Shown one piece after another: positions 36,690 to 46,280 of a stretch of DNA of 64,000 nucleotides (its first letter is position 1; each line of letters begins with the position of its first letter). This DNA comes from Nitrospira sp. (GTDB lineage Bacteria > Nitrospirota > Nitrospiria > Nitrospirales > Nitrospiraceae): the NCBI GenBank assembly GCA_037045225.1, contig JBAOHZ010000009.1, positions 3,520,001 to 3,584,000 on the forward strand. The letters run 5' to 3'. The notes below the pieces were generated by a model. That model was not told where the DNA came from, did not search any database, and saw only the letters and a program-made list of their open reading frames with translations. A program made the translations under genes and the position numbers.

Positions 36690-36905
36690 ATGCAGACGGA
36701 GACGGCGATTACTGAACGGTTACGGCAGTCCAACACAGAATTCCGCGAGCTGGAAGAATCTCACCATCGCCTCGATGCCGAGTTGTCCGATTTGCAGCGG
36801 CGACATGTGCTCACGCCGGCGGAAGAAGTGTTGAAGAAACAGTTACAAAAAGAGAAGTTGGCCACTAAGGATAAGATAGCCGAACTCATCCGATTGTCGC
36901 GTTAG
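36690..36905 (+). CDS. DUF465 (YdcH-like) small coiled-coil protein
   Basis: Start ATG 36690 follows AGGAGG. The 71-residue product matches the DUF465 pattern: FRELEESHHRLDAELSDLQR, then LTPAEEVLKKQLQKEKLATK, ending in DKIAELIR. The function is unknown; members are small soluble helical hairpins. Confidence 0.82.
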   Translation: MQTETAITERLRQSNTEFRELEESHHRLDAELSDLQRRHVLTPAEEVLKKQLQKEKLATKDKIAELIRLSR

Positions 36906-37010
36906 CGAGGATCTCCTGTCCTCCGTTCCGGCCGCTTCCCGCCGTGCTCGATTTCAGCCGGTGGCGGCATCGGAGCAAATACAGGATCGGGTCGTTGGTT
37001 CAGACAGGCA

Positions 37011-37781
37011 ATGCTCGCACCACTGGCCGCCCATATTCAGTCGCTCAAGAAGCGGCTTCTGATCATCGTGGTGACCTTGGCGGTCGCGTTTGCCACGGCG
37101 TTTGCCTACTCCTCCGAGATGGTCGCCTGGCTCAATCGTCCGTTTCCCAATCAGCTGGTGTTCTACGGACCGACGGAAGCGCTGTTCGCATCCATCAAAG
37201 TGTCGTTTCTGGCAGGTATTATCCTCAGCCTGCCGATGGTCTTCTATCAGTGTTGGAAGTTTATCGAGCCAGCGTTGCTCCCGAAGGAGCAGCGCTGGGC
37301 GATCCCCTTGCTCCTGCTCGCGGCGCTGCTGTTCGCGCTCGGCCTGATTTTTTGCAATCTCGTGATCCTGCCGCTGGTCATCGACTTCTTCGTCAGCTTC
37401 GGAATGGATCGGGACATCACCCCTGCGCTCGGTGTGGGGACCTATATCGACTTCAACGTCAAATTTCTCCTGATCTTCGGCTGCGCCTTTGAACTGCCGC
37501 TGGTGTTGACCCTGCTCTCGCGTGTGGGTGTCGTGTCGGCTGCGGTGTTGGCCCACTATCGCAAACATGCCATCATGGCGGCGCTCATCATTTCGGCTAT
37601 CGTGACCCCGGATGCTACGCTCTTCACCATGTTGCTGATGGCCGTCCCGCTCATGGTACTCTATGAAATCGGGATTATCGGCGCCAAGATTTTCGGGCGG
37701 GCCGCAGGGCCGTCGCCTGACATGAATCTACCGCTCGACCCGGATATACCCATCGGCACAGCCGGTCATCGCGTGCGGTGA
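37011..37781 (+). CDS. tatC: Sec-independent protein translocase TatC
   Basis: The 256-residue product has the six-helix TatC layout: HIQSLKKRLLIIVVTLAVAF at the start, the first periplasmic loop FYGPTEALFASIKVSFLAG, VFYQCWKFIEPALLPKEQRW, and FELPLVLTLLSRVGVVSAAV. It binds twin-arginine signal peptides together with TatA/TatB, which are not in this window. No strong ribosome-binding site precedes ATG 37011, so the start is provisional. Confidence 0.93.
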   Translation: MLAPLAAHIQSLKKRLLIIVVTLAVAFATAFAYSSEMVAWLNRPFPNQLVFYGPTEALFASIKVSFLAGIILSLPMVFYQCWKFIEPALLPKEQRWAIPLLLLAALLFALGLIFCNLVILPLVIDFFVSFGMDRDITPALGVGTYIDFNVKFLLIFGCAFELPLVLTLLSRVGVVSAAVLAHYRKHAIMAALIISAIVTPDATLFTMLLMAVPLMVLYEIGIIGAKIFGRAAGPSPDMNLPLDPDIPIGTAGHRVR

Positions 37782-37813
37782 TCCGCACACACAGTGGGAA
37801 GGATGGTCACGCT

Positions 37814-38890
37814 ATGCTGCGTCATATGCTGATGTTGGCGGTGTTTGCACTCGGGAGCCTGCAGGCGGGCGCACAGGCGGCCTCCTTTTCGGGCGGCAGC
37901 GAGGGCGGGTCTCCGCTGAATCTGGAACAGGCGCACCCGGCTCAGGAGCCCGGCGCTACCGCCGATATCGGCAATACGAGTATTCAGGCGTTAACGGTCG
38001 GTACCGGGGGGGTGATCTATGCCGGGTCTTTCGGTATGGGTATTTTTCGAAGCGCTGATCGCGGCGGGTCCTGGACGTCGGCCAACCAGGGAGTGACCGA
38101 TCCGTTCGTGCTCTGCCTCACCACCGGCAAAGATGGTGCGATTTATGCGGGCACGTTTCGCGGTGGCGTCTTTCGTTCGCGTGACGGCGGCAAGAGTTGG
38201 CAGCCGATCAACAAGGGCCTCAAACGGTTGGAGATCAAAGCCTTGATGATGGATGCCAAAGGGCTCTATGCCGGGACCGGCGACGGCGTCTATCTCTTGA
38301 ATGCCGCGCAAGACCAATGGAAGGCTGTCTCAACCGGTCTGGATGAGATTCTGGTTCACGCCTTGGCGCGTACCGACGACGGAACCCTCTACGCAGGTAC
38401 GTCCGGGAAAGGCGTGCATAGTTACAAGGAGCGGGCGGCGGGATGGACACGTTTGCGACAGGGCCTCCGTGATCACGAAGGATTGGTGGAGAATTTTATT
38501 CGCGTGCTGGCCGTGGATAAAGAACAGGGCGTTTATGCCGGCACGTTCGACGGGGGCGTCTTTCGTAGCGGCGACGCAGGAAAGACCTGGTTGCCGATCA
38601 GCCGGGCCTTGCCGAACGATTCGATTCGCGGTTTGATCAGCAACGACCGCGGTGTCTATGTCGCCACGGGGCGGGGCATTTTCAAGACCGTCGACAAGGG
38701 CCGGCAATGGGTGCCCTTGAACAAAGGGCTTAGCAATCTGTCGGTGCAAGTGTTGATCGAAGGTGACAAAGGGGGCTTTTACGCCGGCACCAGTTCTGGG
38801 GTCTTTCGCAGCGATGACGATGGCCTCACCTGGACGGCGGTCAGCCAAGGATTGGAAGGGGAGAGTATCGCGCCCTTCAAGTTTAATTAA
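37814..38890 (+). CDS. Exported beta-propeller protein with Asp-box repeats
   Basis: ATG 37814 gives a signal peptide (MLRHMLMLAVFALGSLQAGA, cut near AQAAS) and 358 residues. Five or more Asp-box motifs of form S-x-D-x-G-x-x-W occur in order: SADRGGSWTSANQG, SRDGGKSWQPINKG, SGDAGKTWLPISRA, TVDKGRQWVPLNKG, SDDDGLTWTAVSQG. Strands such as YAGTFRGGVFRS lie between them. This is a sialidase/Ycf48-type propeller used for binding or as an assembly factor; no sialidase active site is evident. It overlaps no gene and precedes the cyclophilin by 17 bases. Confidence 0.82.
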   Translation: MLRHMLMLAVFALGSLQAGAQAASFSGGSEGGSPLNLEQAHPAQEPGATADIGNTSIQALTVGTGGVIYAGSFGMGIFRSADRGGSWTSANQGVTDPFVLCLTTGKDGAIYAGTFRGGVFRSRDGGKSWQPINKGLKRLEIKALMMDAKGLYAGTGDGVYLLNAAQDQWKAVSTGLDEILVHALARTDDGTLYAGTSGKGVHSYKERAAGWTRLRQGLRDHEGLVENFIRVLAVDKEQGVYAGTFDGGVFRSGDAGKTWLPISRALPNDSIRGLISNDRGVYVATGRGIFKTVDKGRQWVPLNKGLSNLSVQVLIEGDKGGFYAGTSSGVFRSDDDGLTWTAVSQGLEGESIAPFKFN

Positions 38891-38907
38891 GGAGGAAAGG
38901 ATACGAG

Positions 38908-39417
38908 ATGACGGCACAAGCAGGTTCACCAGTCGCGACCATTTCCGTAACATCCAAGGGCGAAGCATGGGGCGAGATCGTGCTGCGCTTGTTTCCGGAC
39001 GTGGCGCCCAATCACGTGAAGAATTTCGTGGATCTGGCCAAAAAAGGCTTCTACAACGGCACGACCTTTCACCGGGTCATCCCCGGGTTCATGATTCAGG
39101 GCGGCGATCCCAACAGCAAGAATCCGGACCGTGCCTCGCACGGGATGGGTGGTCCCGGGCACAACGTGAAGGCGGAGTTCAACAGCAAGCCGCACAAGCG
39201 CGGCACCCTCTCCATGGCGCGCGCCAACGATCCGGACAGCGCGGGTTCCCAGTTTTTCATCTGCGTCAACGATGCCAACTTTTTAGACTGGCAGTATACG
39301 GCATTCGGTGAAGTGCAGAGCGGGCTGGAAGTGGTCGATAAGGTGGTCGGCGCCAAGCGCGACGGGCGGGACAATCCGCTGGAGCGCGTTGAAATGACCG
39401 TGACGATTACCGAGTAG
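38908..39417 (+). CDS. Cyclophilin-type peptidyl-prolyl cis-trans isomerase
   Basis: The 169-residue product carries the cyclophilin signatures FYNGTTFHRVIPGFMIQGGD, MARANDPDSAGSQFFICVND and the C-terminal AFGEVQSGLEVVDKV. The catalytic Arg is in FHRV. It has no signal peptide, so it is probably cytoplasmic. Start ATG 38908 follows GGAGGAAAGG. Confidence 0.94.
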   Translation: MTAQAGSPVATISVTSKGEAWGEIVLRLFPDVAPNHVKNFVDLAKKGFYNGTTFHRVIPGFMIQGGDPNSKNPDRASHGMGGPGHNVKAEFNSKPHKRGTLSMARANDPDSAGSQFFICVNDANFLDWQYTAFGEVQSGLEVVDKVVGAKRDGRDNPLERVEMTVTITE

Positions 39418-39431
39418 TCTCAAGCGTTGTT

Positions 39432-39492
39432 CGTGAAGCGCAAGAAGACCATAGTTTCAGCCAGGGGGCCGATGCGATTTTTGCGCTTCACG
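39432..39492. repeat. Inverted repeat around a lipoprotein start
   Basis: cgtgaagcgcaa (39432-39443) and ttgcgcttcacg (39481-39492) are exact 12-base inverses. The start codon at 39472 lies in the loop. Further copies of gtgaagcg and cgcttcac occur just past the end of the same gene (about 40189-40260). They may be short dispersed repeats or an mRNA hairpin. Confidence 0.5.
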
Positions 39493-40155
39493 TTTCACGT
39501 GTCCCGGTTGGCGGTGCTCTGTATGCTTGCCGCCGGATGTGCCATCCCTCAAGTTCCCTCGCGGACCGTCTACGAAGATCCCGTCAATTTTGTCCGCTTG
39601 GAGTTGGATGCCAATGTGCTGCCGGAGTGGCCGCCGGGTCATTTCACGCATCCGGCCCAGTTCTCCCACGAGCAGGTGCGCCGCGTGCTGATGGGGCTTA
39701 CGGTGCAGGAGCACCGCGTGTCGATTCAGCGCTGGATCGGGGGAGACTCGATCCGTTTGCCGATGTTTCGGGACGGAGAGATCGCGATATTGGTACCGCA
39801 GTTGGTCGAAGCGTTACGATTGGCGCGGGAGAATGAGCGGGTTACCTATTACCTGAGCCACCCGCAGACGTCGATCAAACGGATCATCACGTCCGGCGGA
39901 CTCTACGTCAGGGGCACCGAGCTCCATTTTATTTTGGGGAATTGGCAGACCGTCTACGGCATTCCGGCCTACGGGATGATTTACGATCGCCGCTACCCGA
40001 TGAACCCTATCGCCTCGAAGGGGTTCGATCTGTTTTTTGATCTCGACGAAGCGATGGTGCATCAGAGCACCAGCATTTGGGACTGGCTCCTCGCCAACTC
40101 GAAAGATGAATTGGTGATCGATCTTGCCAGAGTCTTTCCGGGGGAACGAGTATAA
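39472..40155 (+). CDS. Hypothetical lipoprotein
   Basis: I take ATG 39472 (MRFLRFTFHVSRLAVLCM) because it begins the lipoprotein signal with lipobox LAAGC. The product has 227 residues. The mature part (FVRLELDANVLPEWPPGHFT; EQVRRVLMGLTVQEHRVSIQ; TELHFILGNWQTVYGIPAYG) is not from a family I recognise. It ends the plus-strand housekeeping run. Its start and end are flanked by short inverted repeats. Confidence 0.7.
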   Translation: MRFLRFTFHVSRLAVLCMLAAGCAIPQVPSRTVYEDPVNFVRLELDANVLPEWPPGHFTHPAQFSHEQVRRVLMGLTVQEHRVSIQRWIGGDSIRLPMFRDGEIAILVPQLVEALRLARENERVTYYLSHPQTSIKRIITSGGLYVRGTELHFILGNWQTVYGIPAYGMIYDRRYPMNPIASKGFDLFFDLDEAMVHQSTSIWDWLLANSKDELVIDLARVFPGERV

Positions 40156-40297
40156 ACGGAACGCCGCGTCGATCGTGAAGCCTCTCTTGTGAAGCGCCTT
40201 ACAAGCCGATCACTCCCGGCTCATTGCTGAAGACAGGAGAGGTGAACGACGCTTCACGAATGAGGAGACCTGCTCCGGCTACGGACTCACCCGTTGG

Positions 40298-41716
40298 CTA
40301 ATTGGCTGGGTGCGGGCCCACGGCATCCGGTGAAGGGGGGCTGACGCGACTTAATAACAGCGCGTGCCCTGTGTCGTCGCCTTGCGAGGTATAGGCCAGC
40401 GTGACTTCCGCGATCTTGTAGTCGAATTGAGTTTCTGCGAGCCGGGTTTGTGCCGCCGTCACCGCCACTTCGGATTGGGTCACTTCCACCACCGTGCCTA
40501 GCCCCAGTTTGTAGCGTTGCTTTGAAAGCTGCAAGGCTTCCTGCGCCGTCTTGACCTGTTCTTCAGCCAGGGTAATTTGTTGCGCGAAGGTCAGGGTGTC
40601 GAGGTAGGCGTTGGTCACCTGTTGCGTCAACGCCTGTTCGATGTTGCTGGTTGCAGCGGAGGCGGCCTGACGATTGGCGTTGGCCTCCACGACCTGATTC
40701 TCGATCAGAAATCCGGTGAAGAGGGGCATCGACACCATCGCGCCGGCCATCCACCAGCCGCCGGTCTGCTGGTTCTGGCGGGCATCGAAAGGATCGAAGG
40801 TGCCGCCACTGGCGATCGCCGAGACCGTCGGCAGGTACTGGCGTTTGGTCGCGGTCAGCCTCGCATCGGCTGATGCAGTCTGTTCCTTCGCGCGTTTCAC
40901 TTCCGGATGCGACAGGCTTTCGTTGATCAGGCTCTCCAGTGTCTTCTGCGGTCGCACCTCCACGGAAATATCTTCGAGAACGTAGTCGTCGGCTCCGACA
41001 ATGCCCATGGTCCGGTTCAAATCGGCATAGCTGGCTTTCAAATCGTTGCGGCTGCGCACCAGAAGCGATTGCGCATTGACCAGCTCCACATGCGCCAGAT
41101 CGAAGTCGAGCTTCGATTTCAGTTGTTGGCGATAGAGGGTTTCGATCTGCCCGGCGATGATCCCGCGCTCTCGGACGGTTTCTTCCGCAATCTGGACCAG
41201 CCGCTTCCGCTTGAGACTATTCAGGTAGGCTCGTTGCACATACAGCAACACCAGGGCGCGGCGAGCACTGACATCTTGTCCCTGTGCGCGTTCGGCGAGT
41301 TTGCTCGACTCCACCAGATTGCTCGTGTAGCCGAAGTCGTAGATGCGTTGGTTGGCGATCACGCCGCCGGTGAAGGTGGACTGGTTTTCACGGAGCAATC
41401 CACCGCCGACCATGAAGCGCGGGTTGCTCACCCCGGCGCCTGCTATCGTGTTGGCGTTCGCATAGACTTGCGGGTAGTAGAGGGAGCGAGCCTGTTCGGT
41501 GCGCGCTTCCGAGGCTTTCAGATTCGCCGCGCCTTCGAGCAGCATGGGGTGGTTTTTCACCGCAATATCGACGGCGCGCTGTACGCCCAGAAAGCTGCCG
41601 TGGGGCAACGTCAGGGGCGGTTCTGTCTCCTCGGCCTGCGAGGCAGAGGTCAACAGCGCGGTCAAGGCCAGTGTTGTCAGTGTCAGAAGGACCGTATGGC
41701 GCGACAAGCGTCTCAT
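40298..41716 (-). CDS. TolC-family outer-membrane efflux protein
   Basis: The 472-residue product has a signal peptide (hydrophobic to about residue 26, ending QAEETE) and two TolC/OEP repeats of long helices and strands, for example YPQVYANANTIAGAG and QALTQQVTNAYLDTLTFAQQ. It would form the outer-membrane channel of the pump encoded upstream. Its start overlaps the adaptor stop (ATGA), so the genes are coupled. Confidence 0.92.
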   Translation of the reverse strand: MRRLSRHTVLLTLTTLALTALLTSASQAEETEPPLTLPHGSFLGVQRAVDIAVKNHPMLLEGAANLKASEARTEQARSLYYPQVYANANTIAGAGVSNPRFMVGGGLLRENQSTFTGGVIANQRIYDFGYTSNLVESSKLAERAQGQDVSARRALVLLYVQRAYLNSLKRKRLVQIAEETVRERGIIAGQIETLYRQQLKSKLDFDLAHVELVNAQSLLVRSRNDLKASYADLNRTMGIVGADDYVLEDISVEVRPQKTLESLINESLSHPEVKRAKEQTASADARLTATKRQYLPTVSAIASGGTFDPFDARQNQQTGGWWMAGAMVSMPLFTGFLIENQVVEANANRQAASAATSNIEQALTQQVTNAYLDTLTFAQQITLAEEQVKTAQEALQLSKQRYKLGLGTVVEVTQSEVAVTAAQTRLAETQFDYKIAEVTLAYTSQGDDTGHALLLSRVSPPSPDAVGPHPAN

Positions 41717-43011
41717 GGGCGTTCTCCCTGTTTCTGCGAGGTCCCGTTCGGTGCGGAGGTCGGCGGCGGGGGCGTGCCCCCGGGAACGCGACGCTCAAAT
41801 TTCTGTTGGGATAGTTTGGCGTCAGGCAGATTAAACGGCGAGCCTTGAACCGGCATACCGTCCAGCAGACGGCGTTTACCGACCGCGACGACCTCTTCGT
41901 GGCCCTGCAAACCGGAGGTGATTTCGATCCAGCGGCCATCGCTGATGCCGGTCTGTACCACGACCGATTTGGCTTTGCCCTCTTCGACGATGAAGACCGA
42001 TTTACCTTTGGGTGTGCTGATGACTGCCTGTGGTGGAACGACGAGAGCCTGGGGAATTTCCCGCAACCCGAGTGCCACTTCGGCGAAGGTTCCTGGACGG
42101 AGCGCATGGTCTGCATTGGGCAGATCGATCTCAATCAGGAGGCTTCGCGTCGCGGGATCAAGCGCCAGCGTGGAGCGCGTGACCACGCCACTGAATGTGC
42201 GGTTGGGCAGCTCCGTGACTTTCACAGTTGCGCTGGTTGTGCCGGGCACGATCCAGGGGCTGTCGTCCTGCGGGACATTTGCATAAACACGAACCGTGTT
42301 GAGGTCCATGATCGTAAACAGCGGAATGGCACTGGTGGCCGACGAGGTGGCGATCTGAATCAATGAGCCGGGGTCGGCAAAACGCGCGGTGACGATGCCG
42401 TCATAGGGCGCGCGGACTTTGGTGTAGTCCCGCATCGCGACACGTTGCTCCATGAGGTGTCGAGCCCCTTGATAGGACGCTTCCGCCACGTCCACATCCT
42501 GTTTCGCAATCACGTCCGGCGATTCCTTCCACACCTTGGCGAGCCGCTCGTAGGTCAATTGTTTGATTTTGTAATCCGACACCGCCTGCTGGTACTGCTC
42601 TTCGACTTCCGGGGCGTCGATCACGGCGACGACTTGGTTCTTTTTGACGGCATCGCCCTTGTCGGGGCCGATCCATTTCAGATAACCGGAGACCTTGGCG
42701 TAGAGCGTCGTCTGGTAGAGCGGCGATACATTGGCTGGGAGCTTGATCGTATAGACCAGGTCTCGACGGGTCGGTTTCGTGACCTGCACATCGACCGGCG
42801 TCGAATCCAACTCTGAGGGAGTCGGGGCGGCTGACTTGTCCGATTGCGCCGTCGCAGCCGGTTTTGCCGGAGCCGAGGGGTCAGCCGGTTCGTCACTCTG
42901 CCAAGAGAGATAGCCGCCGATCGCCAGGACCAGGAGCACGGCGGTCCCAATCCAGAGTGGCGTACGGTTGGATCGCTGGACGAGAGGGGGTGGAACTACC
43001 TGTTCGGTCAT
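41713..43011 (-). CDS. RND efflux periplasmic adaptor (HlyD/MFP family)
   Basis: The 432-residue product has an N-terminal membrane anchor (LWIGTAVLLVLAIGGYLSWQ), then an Ala/Pro linker. The adaptor domains follow: the lipoyl half YAKVSGYLKWIGPDKGDAVK, the helical hairpin, and the beta-barrel PYDGIVTARFADPGSLIQIA. It links the inner-membrane permease to TolC. Its start overlaps the permease stop by one base. Confidence 0.92.
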   Translation of the reverse strand: MTEQVVPPPLVQRSNRTPLWIGTAVLLVLAIGGYLSWQSDEPADPSAPAKPAATAQSDKSAAPTPSELDSTPVDVQVTKPTRRDLVYTIKLPANVSPLYQTTLYAKVSGYLKWIGPDKGDAVKKNQVVAVIDAPEVEEQYQQAVSDYKIKQLTYERLAKVWKESPDVIAKQDVDVAEASYQGARHLMEQRVAMRDYTKVRAPYDGIVTARFADPGSLIQIATSSATSAIPLFTIMDLNTVRVYANVPQDDSPWIVPGTTSATVKVTELPNRTFSGVVTRSTLALDPATRSLLIEIDLPNADHALRPGTFAEVALGLREIPQALVVPPQAVISTPKGKSVFIVEEGKAKSVVVQTGISDGRWIEITSGLQGHEEVVAVGKRRLLDGMPVQGSPFNLPDAKLSQQKFERRVPGGTPPPPTSAPNGTSQKQGERP

Positions 43012-46000
43012 TAAATTTCCTCCAGAGTCGCGGGTGCGGTCGAAGACACAGGGGGACGTTCCCGGCGAATCAACACCAAGGAGTGCATGACCGGGACCAC
43101 CAAGAGGGTCATGATCGTGCTGACCGCCAGGCCGCCGACCACCGCACGGGCCAGGGGCACCATGGTTTCATTGCCTTCTCCGAAGCCGAGGGCCAGCGGC
43201 AGTAGGCCGAGGATCGTTGCGAGGGCCGTCATGAGAATCGGCCGGATGCGCCGCCGGCCGGCTTCCAGTACGGCATGTTCGGCGGTTGATCCGTGGCGGA
43301 CCATACGATTGGCAAAATCGACGAGCAGAATACTGTTCGAGACCACGATGCCCATCATCATCAACGTGCCGATCATGGATTCAACATTGACCGAGGTATT
43401 CGTGAGGTGCAGGGTCAGCACCGTGCCGATCCATCCGAGCGGCACGGCCACCAGGATGATGAGGGGATCGATGAACGACCGGAACAAGGCCACCATCACG
43501 AGATAGATCAGCACCACGGCGAGCGGGAGGGCCAGGGCGAAGTTCTGGATCGCGCCGCGCATGTTGGCCACTTCGCCGCGCAAGTGCACCGTGACGTCTT
43601 TTGGCAGGGGAACGCCGGCCAACGCCTTTTCGATATCCTTCGCCACGCGGCCGAGATCGTTTCCCACCGGCGTCACCAGCACGTTGATCAATCGCGAGAG
43701 GTCATAGTGATCGATCGAATCGGGACCGGTCTTGAATTTTAGAGAGGCCACATCCCGCAGCAGGACGGGCGGTCCACGCCGGTCGTCTCCCGAGGCGTAG
43801 TACCCGCTTGTCATCTCCATCTGCCGTCCAGCAAACGGCGTGTTCTGCAGTGCCAACGTGGAGCCTTGCATGCCGCCGCCCGTGAGGCTGGCGGTTGGTA
43901 GCAGCGGCGTGCGCGCACCGATGATCGGGATGTTGAGCAGGTTTTCCGTGGTGGTGAGCGACTGCTCAGGGTACTGCGCCAGCAGGAAATAGCCGTTGGC
44001 GGTCTTGGGATCCAGCCAATAATTGGGAGAGAGGGCGAGGTTGGAGCTGATGCCGGTCACTACGTCGACCACGACGCGGTTCTGGTTGATGCCGTAGTAG
44101 GCGGCTTTGGTACGATCCACATCGATATGCAGTTCGGGATAACTCTTGCCCTGCTTGATCCGCACGTCAACTGTGTTAGGCACCTGCGCGATCCGTTGCT
44201 GGATTTGCTCCGCCACCGGCCTGACGATGTCGAGGTTGGGACCCTTGACCTGGATGTCGATGGGGGCTTTGAGGCCGAAGTTCAACACATCGCTGATGAT
44301 GCCGCCGGTTTGGAAGGCGATCTCGACGCCGGGCAACGAAGTCTTAAACTGTTTGCGTAGGTCCGTAATGTAGTCTTCCGTGTGGCCCTTGTGGCCGGTG
44401 ACCAGGTTCACGAGCACGAAGGCGGTATGGTTGCCCGTGTTCGGCGCGAAACGAGCGGCATCGCCATAGTACAGCCCGGTGTTTGAGATGACTTCTTCCA
44501 GGTCGTCTTTCGGGATCGTGTCGTGCACGAGTTGTTCGATTTGACCCACGATGGCCGTGGTCTTTTCGATTCGTGAACCTTCCGGCGCCACCACCAGCAT
44601 CGTGAAATTGCCTGCATCCACCTTGGGAAAGAACTCGGTATGGAGACGAGGCAACAGAAAGACTGCGGTGGCGACCAGGGCGAGCGCAGCCAAGCCGATC
44701 ACGACGGGTTTGAATCGTACGCCGGCCATGAGCAACGGTTCGTAGATGGCCAACACATACCGGAACCACCCCTCGTCGGCCGATGCCTCATGATCGGACG
44801 ACTTGGCATGCCCGGCTTGGTAGAGCCAAGCCAAGACGACCGGCGTTACCGACATGGAGACGACATAGTCGGCCAACATGGCAAAGGCCACCGTCATGGC
44901 CAGCGGCACGAAGAGATACTTCACGATGCCGGTAAAAAACATGATGGGCAGATAGACGATGAGGATGCAGATCGTCGCAACCAGGATCGGTAGCGTCAGC
45001 TCCATCGCGCTGTCCTCCGCCGCCGAACGCCCGTCCTTGCCCATCTCCAAATGCCGGTGCAGATTCTCCTGCACGACGATGTTGTTGTCCAGCAGGGTGC
45101 CGATCACCAGGGCGAGCCCGCCCAGCGTCATCAAGTTCACGCTTTGCCCGGTGAGGTAGAGCGCCACCAGCGCGGCGGTCAACGACAGAGGAATGGCCAG
45201 CCCGACGACGAGTGCCGCTTTGACACTCGCCAGGAAAATGAAAATCATGAGGCCGGCCAGTCCGGCACCGAGGAGGCCTTCTTTCTGCAAATTGGCAATG
45301 GCCTGGCGAATGTAGAGTGATTGGTCGTAGATAAACTTGATGGTTGTCCCGGACGGAATCTCCGTGAGCTTTGAGAGCTTCGCACGAATGCCGTCGGTGA
45401 CTTCCAGGGTGTTGGCGCCCTCCTGCCTGGTGATCGGAATATAGGTTGCTTCGCGGCCGTTCACCCGCACGATCGAGGTCTGCACGGCGGCGCTATCGGC
45501 GGCGGTGCCGATGTCGCGGATCAACACCGGAGTGCCGTTCACGATCTTGATGGGAATGTCGTTGATCTTGTCCACCACGTCAATGAGGCTGTTGGAGTAG
45601 ACGTAGTAGTCGAGGTCGCCGATTTTGATGTTGCCCGCCGGGATGATGGCGCTCTGCGCATTGAGTGCATTGACCACTTCGGACGGAGACACGCCGCGCG
45701 CAAGCAGTCGTTGTTGGTCGAGAAAGACGGTGATTTGCCGGACCTTGCCGCCCAGCGGAGGGCCGAAGGAAATGCCGGGAATAGTCGCGATCTGTTGGCG
45801 TACGTTGAAGTATGCCAGGTCTCGGATTTCCTTGGGGCCGAGTGTGTCGCTGGAGATGGAGAGGTATCCGACCGGCAGACTGGATACGCCAAACTTATAG
45901 ACGGAGGGCGGGTAGACGCCGGGCGGCAGCAGACGGATGATGCTGTAGGCCAGACTGGTCAACTCCGATTGGGCCGCATCGATCCCATAGTCCGGCTGGA

Positions 46001-46280
46001 AGAACACCTTGATGTAACTCATCCCGGAGAGCGACTGGGATTCGATGTGTTCGACATAACTGGCCTCGACGAAGCGTTGCTCCATCTTGAGCGTGATCGC
46101 CCCTTCCATTTCGCTGGGGCTCAATCCGCGATAGAACGTCGTGACGAGAATCGAGGGCAGTTTGATCTCGGGAAAGATGTCCACGCGCATCTTCTGATAG
46201 GAGACGGCGCCTAGGATCAGCGCGATCATGCAGAGCGCAAAGACGGCGTAGGGATTTTTGAGGGCGGCGCGGGTCAGCAT
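43011..46280 (-). CDS. RND-family efflux permease (AcrB-like)
   Basis: The 1,089-residue product has the full AcrB-like plan: TM1 at the start, two large periplasmic loops and 12 helices in two halves. The TM4 segment reads ALVIGTLLDNNIVVQENLHR, where AcrB has the Asp-Asp pair D407/D408; here the second is Asn. The TM10 segment reads GIVVSNSILLVDFANRM, with Ser where AcrB has Lys940. Such changes occur in some RND subgroups and imply a different proton-relay arrangement. The substrate cannot be read. The gene overlaps the response-regulator gene upstream by seven bases. Confidence 0.93.
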   Translation of the reverse strand: MLTRAALKNPYAVFALCMIALILGAVSYQKMRVDIFPEIKLPSILVTTFYRGLSPSEMEGAITLKMEQRFVEASYVEHIESQSLSGMSYIKVFFQPDYGIDAAQSELTSLAYSIIRLLPPGVYPPSVYKFGVSSLPVGYLSISSDTLGPKEIRDLAYFNVRQQIATIPGISFGPPLGGKVRQITVFLDQQRLLARGVSPSEVVNALNAQSAIIPAGNIKIGDLDYYVYSNSLIDVVDKINDIPIKIVNGTPVLIRDIGTAADSAAVQTSIVRVNGREATYIPITRQEGANTLEVTDGIRAKLSKLTEIPSGTTIKFIYDQSLYIRQAIANLQKEGLLGAGLAGLMIFIFLASVKAALVVGLAIPLSLTAALVALYLTGQSVNLMTLGGLALVIGTLLDNNIVVQENLHRHLEMGKDGRSAAEDSAMELTLPILVATICILIVYLPIMFFTGIVKYLFVPLAMTVAFAMLADYVVSMSVTPVVLAWLYQAGHAKSSDHEASADEGWFRYVLAIYEPLLMAGVRFKPVVIGLAALALVATAVFLLPRLHTEFFPKVDAGNFTMLVVAPEGSRIEKTTAIVGQIEQLVHDTIPKDDLEEVISNTGLYYGDAARFAPNTGNHTAFVLVNLVTGHKGHTEDYITDLRKQFKTSLPGVEIAFQTGGIISDVLNFGLKAPIDIQVKGPNLDIVRPVAEQIQQRIAQVPNTVDVRIKQGKSYPELHIDVDRTKAAYYGINQNRVVVDVVTGISSNLALSPNYWLDPKTANGYFLLAQYPEQSLTTTENLLNIPIIGARTPLLPTASLTGGGMQGSTLALQNTPFAGRQMEMTSGYYASGDDRRGPPVLLRDVASLKFKTGPDSIDHYDLSRLINVLVTPVGNDLGRVAKDIEKALAGVPLPKDVTVHLRGEVANMRGAIQNFALALPLAVVLIYLVMVALFRSFIDPLIILVAVPLGWIGTVLTLHLTNTSVNVESMIGTLMMMGIVVSNSILLVDFANRMVRHGSTAEHAVLEAGRRRIRPILMTALATILGLLPLALGFGEGNETMVPLARAVVGGLAVSTIMTLLVVPVMHSLVLIRRERPPVSSTAPATLEEI

